Of a DNA stretch of 64,000 nt, positions 1 through 8,287 are shown piece by piece; within the stretch, counting starts at the first letter, position 1, and each line of letters opens with the position of its first letter. The notes beneath the pieces were generated by a model. It saw nothing but the letters and a program-made list of their open reading frames with translations. It had not been told where the DNA came from and made no database searches. Source of the stretch: Oceanicaulis alexandrii DSM 11625 (lineage in GTDB: Bacteria > Pseudomonadota > Alphaproteobacteria > Caulobacterales > Maricaulaceae). Position numbers and translations under genes: made by a program. The stretch lies in NCBI RefSeq assembly GCF_000420265.1, contig NZ_ATUP01000001.1, positions 248,001 to 312,000 on the forward strand. Reading direction: 5' to 3'.

Positions 1-933
1 GATTCCGCATCCGCCTGGGCCGCCTCCTCGCGCTTTTGAAGCTCCAGCTCGTAAAGCCGGGCGCGCAGCATCGTCCACGCGTTCGACCGGTTCTTGTGCT
101 GCGAGCGATCGGTCTGACACGCGACGACGATGCCAGTGGGCTCGTGGGTCAGACGCACGGCGGAATCGGTCTTGTTGATGTGCTGACCGCCCGCGCCGGA
201 GGCGCGATAGGTGTCCACGCGCACATCCTTGTCCTCGATCTCGATCTCGATGGTGTCGTCCACCAGCGGATAGGTCCAGACCGACGCGAAACTGGTATGA
301 CGGCGACCGGAGCTGTCATAGGGCGAGATGCGCACCAGGCGGTGCACGCCCGCTTCGGTTTTCAGCCAGCCATAGGCGTTCTCGCCCTTGATCAGAAGGG
401 TAATGGATTTCAGCCCGGCTTCTTCACCGGCCTGGGCCTCAATCACCTCAACCTTGTAGCCGGACTTCTCCGCCCAACGCGTGTACATGCGCGCCAGCAT
501 GGAGGCCCAGTCCTGCGCCTCGGTGCCGCCGGCTCCGGGATGGATTTCCAGATAGCTGTCATTGCTGTCCGCTTCGCCAGACAACAAGGCTTGCAGTTCA
601 GCCTTGCCGGCGCGCGCTTTAAGCCCACGCAGCGCGGTCGCCGCCTCCTCATAGAGCGCGTCATCGCTGTCCAGCTCAGCCATCTCGGCCAGCTCAAGCG
701 TATCGGCGAGGTCGGTGTCGATCTCGCGCACTTCGGTCATGGACTGGTCCAGCCGGTTGCGCTCACGCATGAGCGCCTGCGCCTCTGAGGGCCGATCCCA
801 CAAGCCGGGGTCTTCGGCCTTGGCGTTCAGTTCATCGAGTCGTTTCTCAGCCGTAGGCCAGTCAAAGACGCCTCCGTAGCAAGGCGGTGGACTGTTCGAT
901 GGCGTCTTTAAGTTCAGCGATCTCGGCGCGCAT
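1..933 (-). CDS. prfB: Peptide chain release factor 2, with programmed +1 frameshift (3' end cut by window edge)
   Basis: RF2 ends translation at UGA and UAA codons by promoting peptidyl-tRNA hydrolysis on the ribosome. The catalytic GGQ loop is visible as [16 protein letters not shown], and domain 2 and the N-terminal helical domain are recognisable. The gene is in two frames: the ATG at 933 opens a 23-codon reading frame ending at an in-frame TGA (864-862), and the rest continues in the +1 frame from [10 protein letters not shown]. About 310 codons are present; RF2 is usually about 365, so some 50-60 C-terminal residues lie outside the window. GGAG sits 7 nt before the start. It lies downstream of mrcA on the same strand, an order seen in Caulobacter relatives. 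Identification is certain; no simple uninterrupted ORF exists because of the frameshift. Confidence 0.97.
861..876 (-). promoter_or_regulatory. prfB: prfB programmed +1 frameshift site
   Basis: Read on the minus strand the site is CGGAGGCGTCTTTGAC: an internal Shine-Dalgarno-like GGAGG, a 3-nt spacer CGT, the slippery CTT codon and an in-frame TGA followed by C. This has the same layout and spacing as the classical prfB autoregulatory site (AGGGGG-UAU-CUU-UGA-C), where low RF2 lets the ribosome slip +1 and finish RF2. The frames before and after the site join exactly with a +1 shift. Confidence 0.95.
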
Positions 934-983
934 GGCGGATCTCCTGATAGTCTGGGAAAAGGGTCGGATCGGGTCGATAAACG

Positions 984-1014
984 AGGCGCAGCCCCCGGAC
1001 AAGGGACTGCGCCT
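984..1014 (-). terminator. Hairpin between mrcA and prfB, likely partial terminator
   Basis: The minus-strand arms AGGCGCAGTCCC and GGGGCTGCGCCT pair over 12 positions with one G-U, followed by CGTTTATC. The T-run is only three long, so termination is probably incomplete. It would separate mrcA from prfB. No other element was seen in the 113-nt gap. Confidence 0.5.
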
Positions 1015-1046
1015 GTTGTCATCGTGTGAAACGGCGAGGCTGAGCG

Positions 1047-3578
1047 CTAGTAAAGCCCGCCCAGTGCGTCCTCGTCATCATCATCATCGTCGTCTGCATC
1101 GTCTTGCGCGCCCGAAGAGAAGTCCACGCCCAACGCATTGGCGCCAAAGCTCAGCGTTTCCTCCGCATCGGTCTGACCGCGCTGAGGCTCGGTGCCGGGC
1201 TTGAACGCTTCCAGGATCACACCAGGACGTCCGATGACGGATGGCTCGCCGGTCTCGCGATCAATCGGCGCCAGGCTCACCCCGTCGGGCACGCGGAACG
1301 GCGCCACGGAATAGGTCTCAAGCGCCGCGCCCAGGAAATCGGCCGCCACCGGCGCGGCGACACGGCCGCCCGCCTCGCCCGAACCCAACGGCCTGGGCGT
1401 GTCAAAGCCGACATAGACGCCGACCACCAGATCAGGACTGAACCCCACAAACCAGGCGTCGTGGAAGTCATTGGTGGTGCCGGTCTTGCCGCCCAGCGGG
1501 CGGCCCAGCGAGCGCAGCGCCGTGGCGGTGCCGCGCTGAACCGCGCCTTCGAGCATATGCACGATCTGATAGGAAGTGACCGGGTCGATCACCTGCTCGC
1601 CCAACTCGGGCAATTGCGGCTCCTGAAGAGAGGGGTCATAGCCGCCGGGCACGTCACAGCCGACGCATTCGCGCTGGTCGTGAATATAAATCGTCTCGCC
1701 TGAGCGGGCCTGAACCCGGTCGATCAGCGCCGGCTCGATCAGGCGGCCGCCATTGACCAGAGCGCCATAGGCGCCGATCAGCCGCATCAGCGTGGTCTCG
1801 CCCGCGCCCAGCGACATGGCGAGCGTGGGTTGAAGGTCGTCATAAATGCCGGTCCGCTCGCCGATATCCACGATCGGCGCCATGCCCATATCCTGCGCCA
1901 GGCGCACCGTCATCACGTTCCGGGACAGCTCCAGCCCCCGCCGCAGCGTGGAGGGTCCGTAAAACACCTCCGAATAGTTCTGCGGGCGATAAAAGCGCAT
2001 CTCGGCGTCGCCCGACGCCACGAAAGGCGCGTCCAGAATGATGGAGACGGGCGTATAGTCGTTTTCAAGTGCCGCAGCGTAGACAAACGGTTTGAACGAG
2101 GACCCCGGCTGACGACGCGCCTGCACCGCGCGGTTAAACTGGCTGTGCTGGAAGGAATACCCCCCCACCATCGCCAGAACCCGGCCTGTGAACGGGTCAA
2201 TGGCGACAATGCCGCCATTGACGTCCGGCAATTGGCGCAAGCCGTAATGGTCGTCTTCAACGTTTTCTTCGGGCGCATCCTCGGCGACCAGATCTTCCAC
2301 GATGACCACATCACCCAGCTCGAAGACGTCAGACGGCCGACCAATGGCGCCGCCCGTCCGCGGGAAGCCGTTCTCATCCCGACGCGGCTCACGCGCCCAG
2401 GCCAGGGCGTAAAGCGGGATGCGTCCGCGGCTGCGGTCGGCGAAGCCGATCAGCGCATCGCTGTCCGTCATCTCCAGCACCACGGCCAGACGCCAGCCCT
2501 CATCGAGGTCTGCGGGCGGCTCAATCTCGGCCAACTGGTCCGGCCAGGCGTCAAAGTTTTCCATCCGCGCGACCGGACCGCGATAGCCGTGACGGCGATC
2601 ATAGGTCTCAAGACCGTCGCGCAGGGCCGCACGAGCGGCCAGCTGCATACGAGTGTCCAGCGTGGTGCGGATCGACAACCCGCCTTCATAGAGCTGGTCC
2701 TGGCCATAGCGGTTGAAGACTTCGCGGCGTACCTGTTCGACGAAATACTCCGCCGCCAGATACTCGTCGCCGTCCAGCCGCTCGGCGGTTTCCAGCGGCA
2801 TTTCCATTGCCGCTTCGCCCTCTTCACGACTGATGACGCCATTGGCGATCATGCGCGAGAGCACCCAGTTGCGGCGGCCAATCGCGGCTTCGGTATTGCG
2901 GGTCGGATGGTAATTGCTCGGCCCTTTGGGCAGGGCTGCGAGATAGGCCGCTTCGTGCAATTCCAGCTCGTCCAGGGATTTGTCGAAATAGTTCAGAGCT
3001 GCGGCGGCGATGCCGTAGGCGCGGTTGCCCAGATAGATCTCGTTGAGATAAAGCTCGAGGATCTGGTCCTTGGTGAAGGCGCGTTCCATCCGGCGCGAAA
3101 TGACGATCTCGCGGATTTTGCGGTCGATGCGCTGGTCCGAGCTGAAGAGGAAGTTCTTGGCCACCTGCTGGGTGATGGTGGAGCCAGACTGCAACGCCGC
3201 GTTGGGGTTGCGCAGACGCGCGATCACCGAGCGGATGCCGCCCCGGATCATGCCCAGATAATCCACGCCGCCATGATTGTAGAAATTCTTGTCCTCGGCG
3301 GACAGATAGGCGTCGATGACCAAGGGCGGGATGTTTTCGATCGGCACGAAGACGCGGTGCTCGATGGCGTATTCCTGGATCAAGCGCCCGTCGCCAGCAT
3401 GCACCCGGCTCATGATCGGGGGTTCATATTCGGCAAGCTGCTGATAATCAGGCAGGTCTTCGGTGACGCGGACCACATAGACAGCGATGGCGATTGCCGC
3501 CACCACGCCCAGAACCACCGCCGCGCCCGCACCCCAAATCAAGGCGCGCAACGCGTTTTTCCAACTCAACAGCTTCAT
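1047..3578 (-). CDS. mrcA: Penicillin-binding protein 1A (bifunctional class A PBP)
   Basis: Class A PBP that polymerises lipid II into glycan strands and cross-links the peptides. It is anchored in the inner membrane by one N-terminal helix (about residues 13-36). The glycosyltransferase domain has the catalytic glutamate in AEDKNFYNHGG (about E95) and the GSTITQQVAKN motif. The transpeptidase domain shows the SxxK serine in PGSSFKP (about residue 492), the SRN triad and the KTGT box in GGKTGTTNDFHD. The 843 residues fit the family. The C-terminus is a very acidic run of Asp encoded by a GAT/GAC tract, an unusual and possibly length-variable tail. A GAGGG ribosome site precedes the ATG. It lies downstream of the amidase gene in the same direction, suggesting co-expression for wall growth. 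Confidence 0.96.
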   Translation of the reverse strand: MKLLSWKNALRALIWGAGAAVVLGVVAAIAIAVYVVRVTEDLPDYQQLAEYEPPIMSRVHAGDGRLIQEYAIEHRVFVPIENIPPLVIDAYLSAEDKNFYNHGGVDYLGMIRGGIRSVIARLRNPNAALQSGSTITQQVAKNFLFSSDQRIDRKIREIVISRRMERAFTKDQILELYLNEIYLGNRAYGIAAAALNYFDKSLDELELHEAAYLAALPKGPSNYHPTRNTEAAIGRRNWVLSRMIANGVISREEGEAAMEMPLETAERLDGDEYLAAEYFVEQVRREVFNRYGQDQLYEGGLSIRTTLDTRMQLAARAALRDGLETYDRRHGYRGPVARMENFDAWPDQLAEIEPPADLDEGWRLAVVLEMTDSDALIGFADRSRGRIPLYALAWAREPRRDENGFPRTGGAIGRPSDVFELGDVVIVEDLVAEDAPEENVEDDHYGLRQLPDVNGGIVAIDPFTGRVLAMVGGYSFQHSQFNRAVQARRQPGSSFKPFVYAAALENDYTPVSIILDAPFVASGDAEMRFYRPQNYSEVFYGPSTLRRGLELSRNVMTVRLAQDMGMAPIVDIGERTGIYDDLQPTLAMSLGAGETTLMRLIGAYGALVNGGRLIEPALIDRVQARSGETIYIHDQRECVGCDVPGGYDPSLQEPQLPELGEQVIDPVTSYQIVHMLEGAVQRGTATALRSLGRPLGGKTGTTNDFHDAWFVGFSPDLVVGVYVGFDTPRPLGSGEAGGRVAAPVAADFLGAALETYSVAPFRVPDGVSLAPIDRETGEPSVIGRPGVILEAFKPGTEPQRGQTDAEETLSFGANALGVDFSSGAQDDADDDDDDDEDALGGLY

Positions 3579-3696
3579 CTTGCCCTCTTAGACGGCGCGC
3601 AAGGCTTGCCCGCCCCCGCCTTTTGACGCCCGCACATGGCGCTATTATGGCGTGTCTCAGGCGTCAACCCAATGACGGATTCCGCACAGCTCCGGA

Positions 3697-4932
3697 TTAA
3701 CGGGTGCTGGAGGCGCTCACCGCATTCTGGGCGATATAGCGATCAGGGCCGCCGCCCTGGCAATGAGAGAAGTGCTCATCGATGGCGGACGCCGCCGATT
3801 GCATCAGCCGCCGCCGGTCCGTGGCGCTGTTCAGACGCCGGGCGTCATTGCGATTGGTCAAAAAGCCCATTTCAAACAGGACCGCTGGCACTTCAGCGTC
3901 GATCAACACCGCAAAATTGGCGCGCATGGCCGTCTCGCGGAACAAGGGCTGCACCCGGCCGACTTCGGTGCGTAGGGCATCCGCGAAGCGTTCAGACTGG
4001 CTTTCCTTGTTGGTCAGGGACATCTCGACGAGGATGCGAGAGACCTCTTCGGGACGGTTGGGGTCCACCCAGTCGCCCTGGCTGATGGCGCGGCTGCGCG
4101 CGCGGTCCACGGCCCGGTGATTCATCGAATAGACGGTCGCGCCCTCAGGCCCCGTAGAATTGCCTGCCGAGTCTGCATGGAGGGAAATGAACAGGTCCGC
4201 CTCGGCCTGGCGCGCGATCTCGACGCGGTCATACAGGTCCACATAAACATCACGGTCCCGGGTCATGATGACCTCATAGCGCCCGGTGGCGTTCAGGATG
4301 TCGCGCAGGACCAGACCGGCCGCCAGATTGACGTCCGCCTCATCCCCGCCGCCGAACCGCGCCAGCGCGCCGGGATCACGGCCGCCATGACCGGGATCGA
4401 TCACCACGCGCACCGCTTCACAAGCCGGCGGCGCCGCCGACACGACCGCGTTTTCCACAAGGAACTGCGCCATATTGGTGCTTTCGGACGGAAAGCCCGA
4501 GGTTTGCTGAAACGCCGCGGCGCCCACAGGCGCCAGATCCACCACGGTGCGGTAGCCGCCGCCATCAGGGGCGAGCGAAAAATGATGATCAACAGTGGAC
4601 GGCGAGTTTAGCGCAAACACCAGACGCGGCGCACCGGCCTGTCCGTCAAACTGGAACCGCCCCACCAGCCCCTCTCCTTGCCCCTGTCGATTAGGCAGGC
4701 CGGGAACGCTCCACCCCGCCTGGTCAAAGGAGACCACGAGACGCGAAACCGGCTCGGCCAGCGTAAAGGCGCGCGAATCAAGCGGCGTCTCGCTTTCAAT
4801 GACGATGCGGGTGTGGGTCTCGTAAGCGCCAAAGCGCACATTCGTAATGTCAGACGCCAGCGCAGTCCCTGCGGACAACGCCAGGGCGCAAGCAACAAGA
4901 CCCGCTAAAAATCGCATTCCGACCACCACCAT
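3697..4932 (-). CDS. amiC: N-acetylmuramoyl-L-alanine amidase, AMIN plus Amidase_3
   Basis: Periplasmic zinc amidase that cuts the bond between N-acetylmuramic acid and the stem peptide, usually during daughter-cell separation. A signal peptide ends near TALAS. An AMIN localisation domain (about residues 27-140) is followed by the Amidase_3 catalytic domain. Zinc ligands and active-site residues are in VVIDPGHGGRDPGA, FISLHADS and the glutamate of AVLFEMGFLTN. The annotated ATG at 4932 gives a five-residue extension; ATG at 4917 (MRFLAGLV) is an equally good start and gives a cleaner signal peptide. It is divergent from rne and followed 118 nt later by mrcA, the same wall-gene pair as in Caulobacter. 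Confidence 0.94.
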   Translation of the reverse strand: MVVVGMRFLAGLVACALALSAGTALASDITNVRFGAYETHTRIVIESETPLDSRAFTLAEPVSRLVVSFDQAGWSVPGLPNRQGQGEGLVGRFQFDGQAGAPRLVFALNSPSTVDHHFSLAPDGGGYRTVVDLAPVGAAAFQQTSGFPSESTNMAQFLVENAVVSAAPPACEAVRVVIDPGHGGRDPGALARFGGGDEADVNLAAGLVLRDILNATGRYEVIMTRDRDVYVDLYDRVEIARQAEADLFISLHADSAGNSTGPEGATVYSMNHRAVDRARSRAISQGDWVDPNRPEEVSRILVEMSLTNKESQSERFADALRTEVGRVQPLFRETAMRANFAVLIDAEVPAVLFEMGFLTNRNDARRLNSATDRRRLMQSAASAIDEHFSHCQGGGPDRYIAQNAVSASSTR

Positions 4933-5441
4933 GCCGAAGTCCCAAACGGGCTTTGCGTCATTTTAAGTCGCGCAAATGCTCCGATAAAACCACTGTAAAA
5001 CGCCACGCCTTGAGATTCGGTTAGCGAGTCCTTACCGAGAGTCTAACACGGTGTAGCTCGCTTTTCATTGGCGACATTCTCGTGCAATGTGATTATGTTC
5101 GAGATCGGGATCAGGCGCGTTCGCGCGCCGCCCATATGAACACCCTTGAAGATCCGCCCCAGGGCGCAAATCTTCAAAGCACACAGATTTCTGGACGACG
5201 CGGGAGGGCTCACGCCCGCCGCCGGCGCCAAAAGCCAGAATGACTGGCGCTCGGGCGACGCTCCGAATCAGGACGCGCCCCTGCCCGGTTAAGGACAGAC
5301 CCATGATGCGCGCTCCCGCCGCGAGATCATCTTTAGTAAGAACAGATCGCCGCCGAGCGCGTTCCTGCAACAATCGCCGTACGTCCGAAGCCGCCTCCTC
5401 GTTGAGCGCGGCTTTCGCCATGCGGTATGGAGCGTATTTTA
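4933..5441 (+). promoter_or_regulatory. Long intergenic region / probable rne leader
   Basis: This 509-nt gap separates divergent amiC and rne. Long structured leaders are typical of RNase E genes, whose mRNA the enzyme cuts to control itself, so this is inferred to be mostly the rne 5' UTR. Short hairpins are visible, for example GCCAG-AATGA-CTGGC at 5234-5248. A weak promoter-like pair TTGGCG/GATTAT lies near 5070-5098. A 36-codon ORF (5136-5243) and a 127-codon minus-strand ORF (5065-5448) occur, but neither has convincing coding signs. No tRNA or known riboswitch was recognised. Confidence 0.4.
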
Positions 5442-8168
5442 ATGTCACGCAAAATGCTGATCGACGCCGCCCACCCGGAAGAGACCCGGGTGGTGATTGT
5501 CGACAACAATCGGGTTGAGGAATTCGATTTTGAGTCGGCTTCCAGAAAGCCGATTCGTGGAAACATCTATCTCGCCAAGGTCACGCGTGTAGAGCCCTCG
5601 CTACAGGCCGCATTCGTTGAATATGGCGGCAACAAGCACGGCTTTCTCGCCTTCAACGAGATTCATCCCGATTACTACCAGATCCCCCATGCGGATCGCG
5701 AAGCGCTGCGCGAAGCGGAAGCTGAAGCGACCGGCGATCTGAATGACGACGCTGGTCCTGACGACGACAATGACGACGCGCCGACGCCCGATGAAGACGA
5801 TCTGATCGATGAAGCGGCGCGCCGTCGCCGCTCCTTCATGCGCCGCTACAAGATCCAGGAAGTGATCAAGCGCCGTCAGGTGCTGCTGGTTCAGGTCGCC
5901 AAGGAAGAGCGCGGCAACAAGGGCGCGGCGCTGACGACCTATCTGTCGCTGGCCGGCCGGTATTGCGTGTTGATGCCCAACACCGCGCGCGGCGGCGGCA
6001 TTTCGCGCAAGATCACCAACGCGCCCGACCGCAAACGTCTGAAATCGGCGGTGTCCGAACTGGCCGTGCCTCAGGGCATGGGCCTGATCATCCGCACTGC
6101 AGGCGCAGCGCGCACCAAGGTCGAGATCAAACGCGACTATGACTATCTGATCCGGCTGTGGGAGACGATCCGCACCACGACGCTGGAATCAAGCGCGCCC
6201 AAGCTGATTTACGAAGAAGGCAATCTCGTCAAACGGGTGATCCGTGATCTCTACGACAAGGAGATCGACGAGGTGCTGGTGGAAGGCGAGGACGCGTACA
6301 AGGAGGCCAAGGCCTTCATGCGCATGCTGATGCCAAGCCACGCCAAGAAGGTTCAGCATTATCGCGACGCCACGCCGCTCTTCCTGCGCCATCAGGTGGA
6401 AAGCCAGCTCGAGGCGATCCATTCGCCTGTCGCGCAGCTGAAATCGGGCGGCTACATCGTCATCAACCCGACCGAGGCGCTGGTCTCCATCGACGTCAAC
6501 TCGGGCAAGGCGACCAAGGAACGCAATATCGAGCAAACCGCGCTCAAGACCAATATGGAGGCGGCCGAGGAAGCCGCCCGCCAGATGCGTCTGCGCGATT
6601 TGGCCGGTCTTCTTGTCATCGACTTTATCGACATGGACGAGAACAAAAACGTTCGCGCCGTCGAAAAGAAGATGAAGGACTCGCTCAAGCGTGACCGCGC
6701 CCGCCTGCAAGTGGGCCGCATCTCGCAATTCGGCCTGATGGAGATGAGCCGTCAGCGCCGTCGCACCTCGCTGGTCGAAGGTTCGAGCAATGTCTGCCCG
6801 CATTGTCAGGGCTCGGGCCATATGCGCTCGATCGAATCCAGCGCTCTGGTGGCCCTGCGCGCTCTGGAAGAGGAAGGCGTTCGCGGCCGCACGTCCAAAG
6901 CCCGCCTGCTCTGCGCGCCGGAAGTGGCGCTGTATATTCTCAACGAGAAACGCGATCATCTCACAGCGATTGAAGCGCGCTATGACATGAGCGTCACGGT
7001 GGACGCCGATGACAGCCTGATCCGTCCGGACTGCACCCTTGAGCGCCTTGAAAGCCGCAGCGAAGCGGCGCGCGCCGAAGCGAAAGCCGCCCGCGCCGAC
7101 ACCCCGCTGACCAGCGCAGCCGCTGTTGTCGCAGACATCGATGAAGACGATGACATCGAGGATGCGGACGAAGCGGAGGCGAGTGAAGAGCGTCAGGAAC
7201 GCGACGAGCGCCCGGCTCGCTCCGCCTCTGACGAGACCAATGAAGACGGCTCGAAGAAACGCCGTCGTCGCGGCCGCCGCGGCGGTCGCAATCGCCGCAA
7301 GCGCAATGACGAGGCCGGATCATCAGAGGACGCCCAGGCCGCTCTGGACGCGACCGAGGATAGCGATGGCGAATCCGGAACCGCTTCGACGTCCCGGGAT
7401 GCCGAAGCGTCCGATGAGGTCGCAGGCCTGCAAGTGATCGAACCGTCTGAATCTGAACCCTTTGGCGCTCAGACTGACGGTGAAGACACGCCGCCCCGGC
7501 GCAAACGCCCCAGCCGCCGTCGTCGCAAGCCCGCCGGCCAGAGCGAAGCGGCTCAGGATGACGCAAGTCAGGCGGAGACGAGCGCTCAGGACGCGTCCGC
7601 TTCTGAAGCGCAGGCCGAGGGCACACCGGCGGAAGCAGACAGCGCCGCCCATGCCGAGGACGCGCCAGCCAAGCCCAAGCGGAGCCGCCGCACGCGTAAA
7701 AATCCCGCCGACGACGCATCAGACGCTCCGGAGGCTCAAGCATCTGACGCAGACGCCCCGGCAGCTGCTGAGGGTGATGCGGCTGAGGACAAGCCCAAGC
7801 GACGCACGCGTCGCAAGAAGGCCGCGCCCGCCGCTGAAGCGGCTGCCGAAGGCGATGCGTCCAGCGAAGAGGCCGCTCAGACGGACGCCGACAAGCCCAA
7901 GCGCCGGACCCGCCGCAAGAAAGCGGAGCCCGCTGCAGAGGCTGACACGACCGATACGGCGGCGCGCGAAGCCATGGAGCAGGCCAGCGCGCCTGCGCCG
8001 GAGCCTCAAACCGCCAGCGAGAGCGACGCCGAACCCGCTCATAGCGAGCCGTCTGGCACGGCCCCGCAAGAGGCTGATCAGGCGAGCCAGGACGAAGGAT
8101 CAGACGAGAACCGCCCCGCGAAACGCGGCTGGTGGCAGCGCTCGTCCAAGTTCCTGGGCCTGAGCTGA
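5442..8168 (+). CDS. rne: Ribonuclease E (degradosome endoribonuclease)
   Basis: RNase E cleaves single-stranded AU-rich RNA, starts mRNA decay, processes rRNA and tRNA precursors and scaffolds the degradosome. The protein opens with MSRKMLIDAAHPEETRVV, the usual start, so ATG 5442 is preferred to the ATG 15 nt upstream. An S1 domain (about residues 35-120) contains an acidic insert rich in Asp and Glu. The catalytic metal-binding aspartates lie in SIDVNSGKAT (about 347) and DFIDMDENKN (about 396). The Zn-link cysteines are in CPHCQGSGH (about 452). The last 350 residues are a disordered tail alternating acidic stretches with repeated KPKRRTRRKK-type blocks, expected to bind RNA and partners; it ends in RGWWQRSSKFLGLS. 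A strong terminator follows. Confidence 0.96.
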   Translation: MSRKMLIDAAHPEETRVVIVDNNRVEEFDFESASRKPIRGNIYLAKVTRVEPSLQAAFVEYGGNKHGFLAFNEIHPDYYQIPHADREALREAEAEATGDLNDDAGPDDDNDDAPTPDEDDLIDEAARRRRSFMRRYKIQEVIKRRQVLLVQVAKEERGNKGAALTTYLSLAGRYCVLMPNTARGGGISRKITNAPDRKRLKSAVSELAVPQGMGLIIRTAGAARTKVEIKRDYDYLIRLWETIRTTTLESSAPKLIYEEGNLVKRVIRDLYDKEIDEVLVEGEDAYKEAKAFMRMLMPSHAKKVQHYRDATPLFLRHQVESQLEAIHSPVAQLKSGGYIVINPTEALVSIDVNSGKATKERNIEQTALKTNMEAAEEAARQMRLRDLAGLLVIDFIDMDENKNVRAVEKKMKDSLKRDRARLQVGRISQFGLMEMSRQRRRTSLVEGSSNVCPHCQGSGHMRSIESSALVALRALEEEGVRGRTSKARLLCAPEVALYILNEKRDHLTAIEARYDMSVTVDADDSLIRPDCTLERLESRSEAARAEAKAARADTPLTSAAAVVADIDEDDDIEDADEAEASEERQERDERPARSASDETNEDGSKKRRRRGRRGGRNRRKRNDEAGSSEDAQAALDATEDSDGESGTASTSRDAEASDEVAGLQVIEPSESEPFGAQTDGEDTPPRRKRPSRRRRKPAGQSEAAQDDASQAETSAQDASASEAQAEGTPAEADSAAHAEDAPAKPKRSRRTRKNPADDASDAPEAQASDADAPAAAEGDAAEDKPKRRTRRKKAAPAAEAAAEGDASSEEAAQTDADKPKRRTRRKKAEPAAEADTTDTAAREAMEQASAPAPEPQTASESDAEPAHSEPSGTAPQEADQASQDEGSDENRPAKRGWWQRSSKFLGLS

Positions 8169-8170
8169 TC

Positions 8171-8220
8171 ACGTGAACGGCGCCGGTGGTCACACTTCCG
8201 GCGCCGTTCTCACGTTTTCT
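8171..8220 (+). terminator. Rho-independent terminator after rne
   Basis: A long stem with core ACGGCGCCGG / CCGGCGCCGT, extended by ACGTGA / TCACGT, closes over a short loop and is followed by TTTT. It lies 3 nt after the rne stop. Confidence 0.85.
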
Positions 8221-8287
8221 GGCGTGCAGACGGACAGAAGGATAGACTGTTGTCTTCCGAGGCTGGCTGACACGAAGGACGCTTGCA

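Noticed and set aside
1830-3626. 598-codon plus-strand ORF opposite mrcA
   Set aside because: A shadow reading frame of a confidently assigned PBP1A gene; its content (His/Arg/Gln) is not protein-like.
5136-5243. 36-codon plus-strand ORF in the rne leader
   Set aside because: It has no good ribosome site and its arginine-rich content looks like chance in GC-rich DNA.
5065-5448. 127-codon minus-strand ORF opposite the rne leader
   Set aside because: The first half reads plausibly as protein, but the third codon positions are unusually AT-rich for this genome, the second half is low quality, and it overlaps the probable rne leader. Kept only as a note in the findings.
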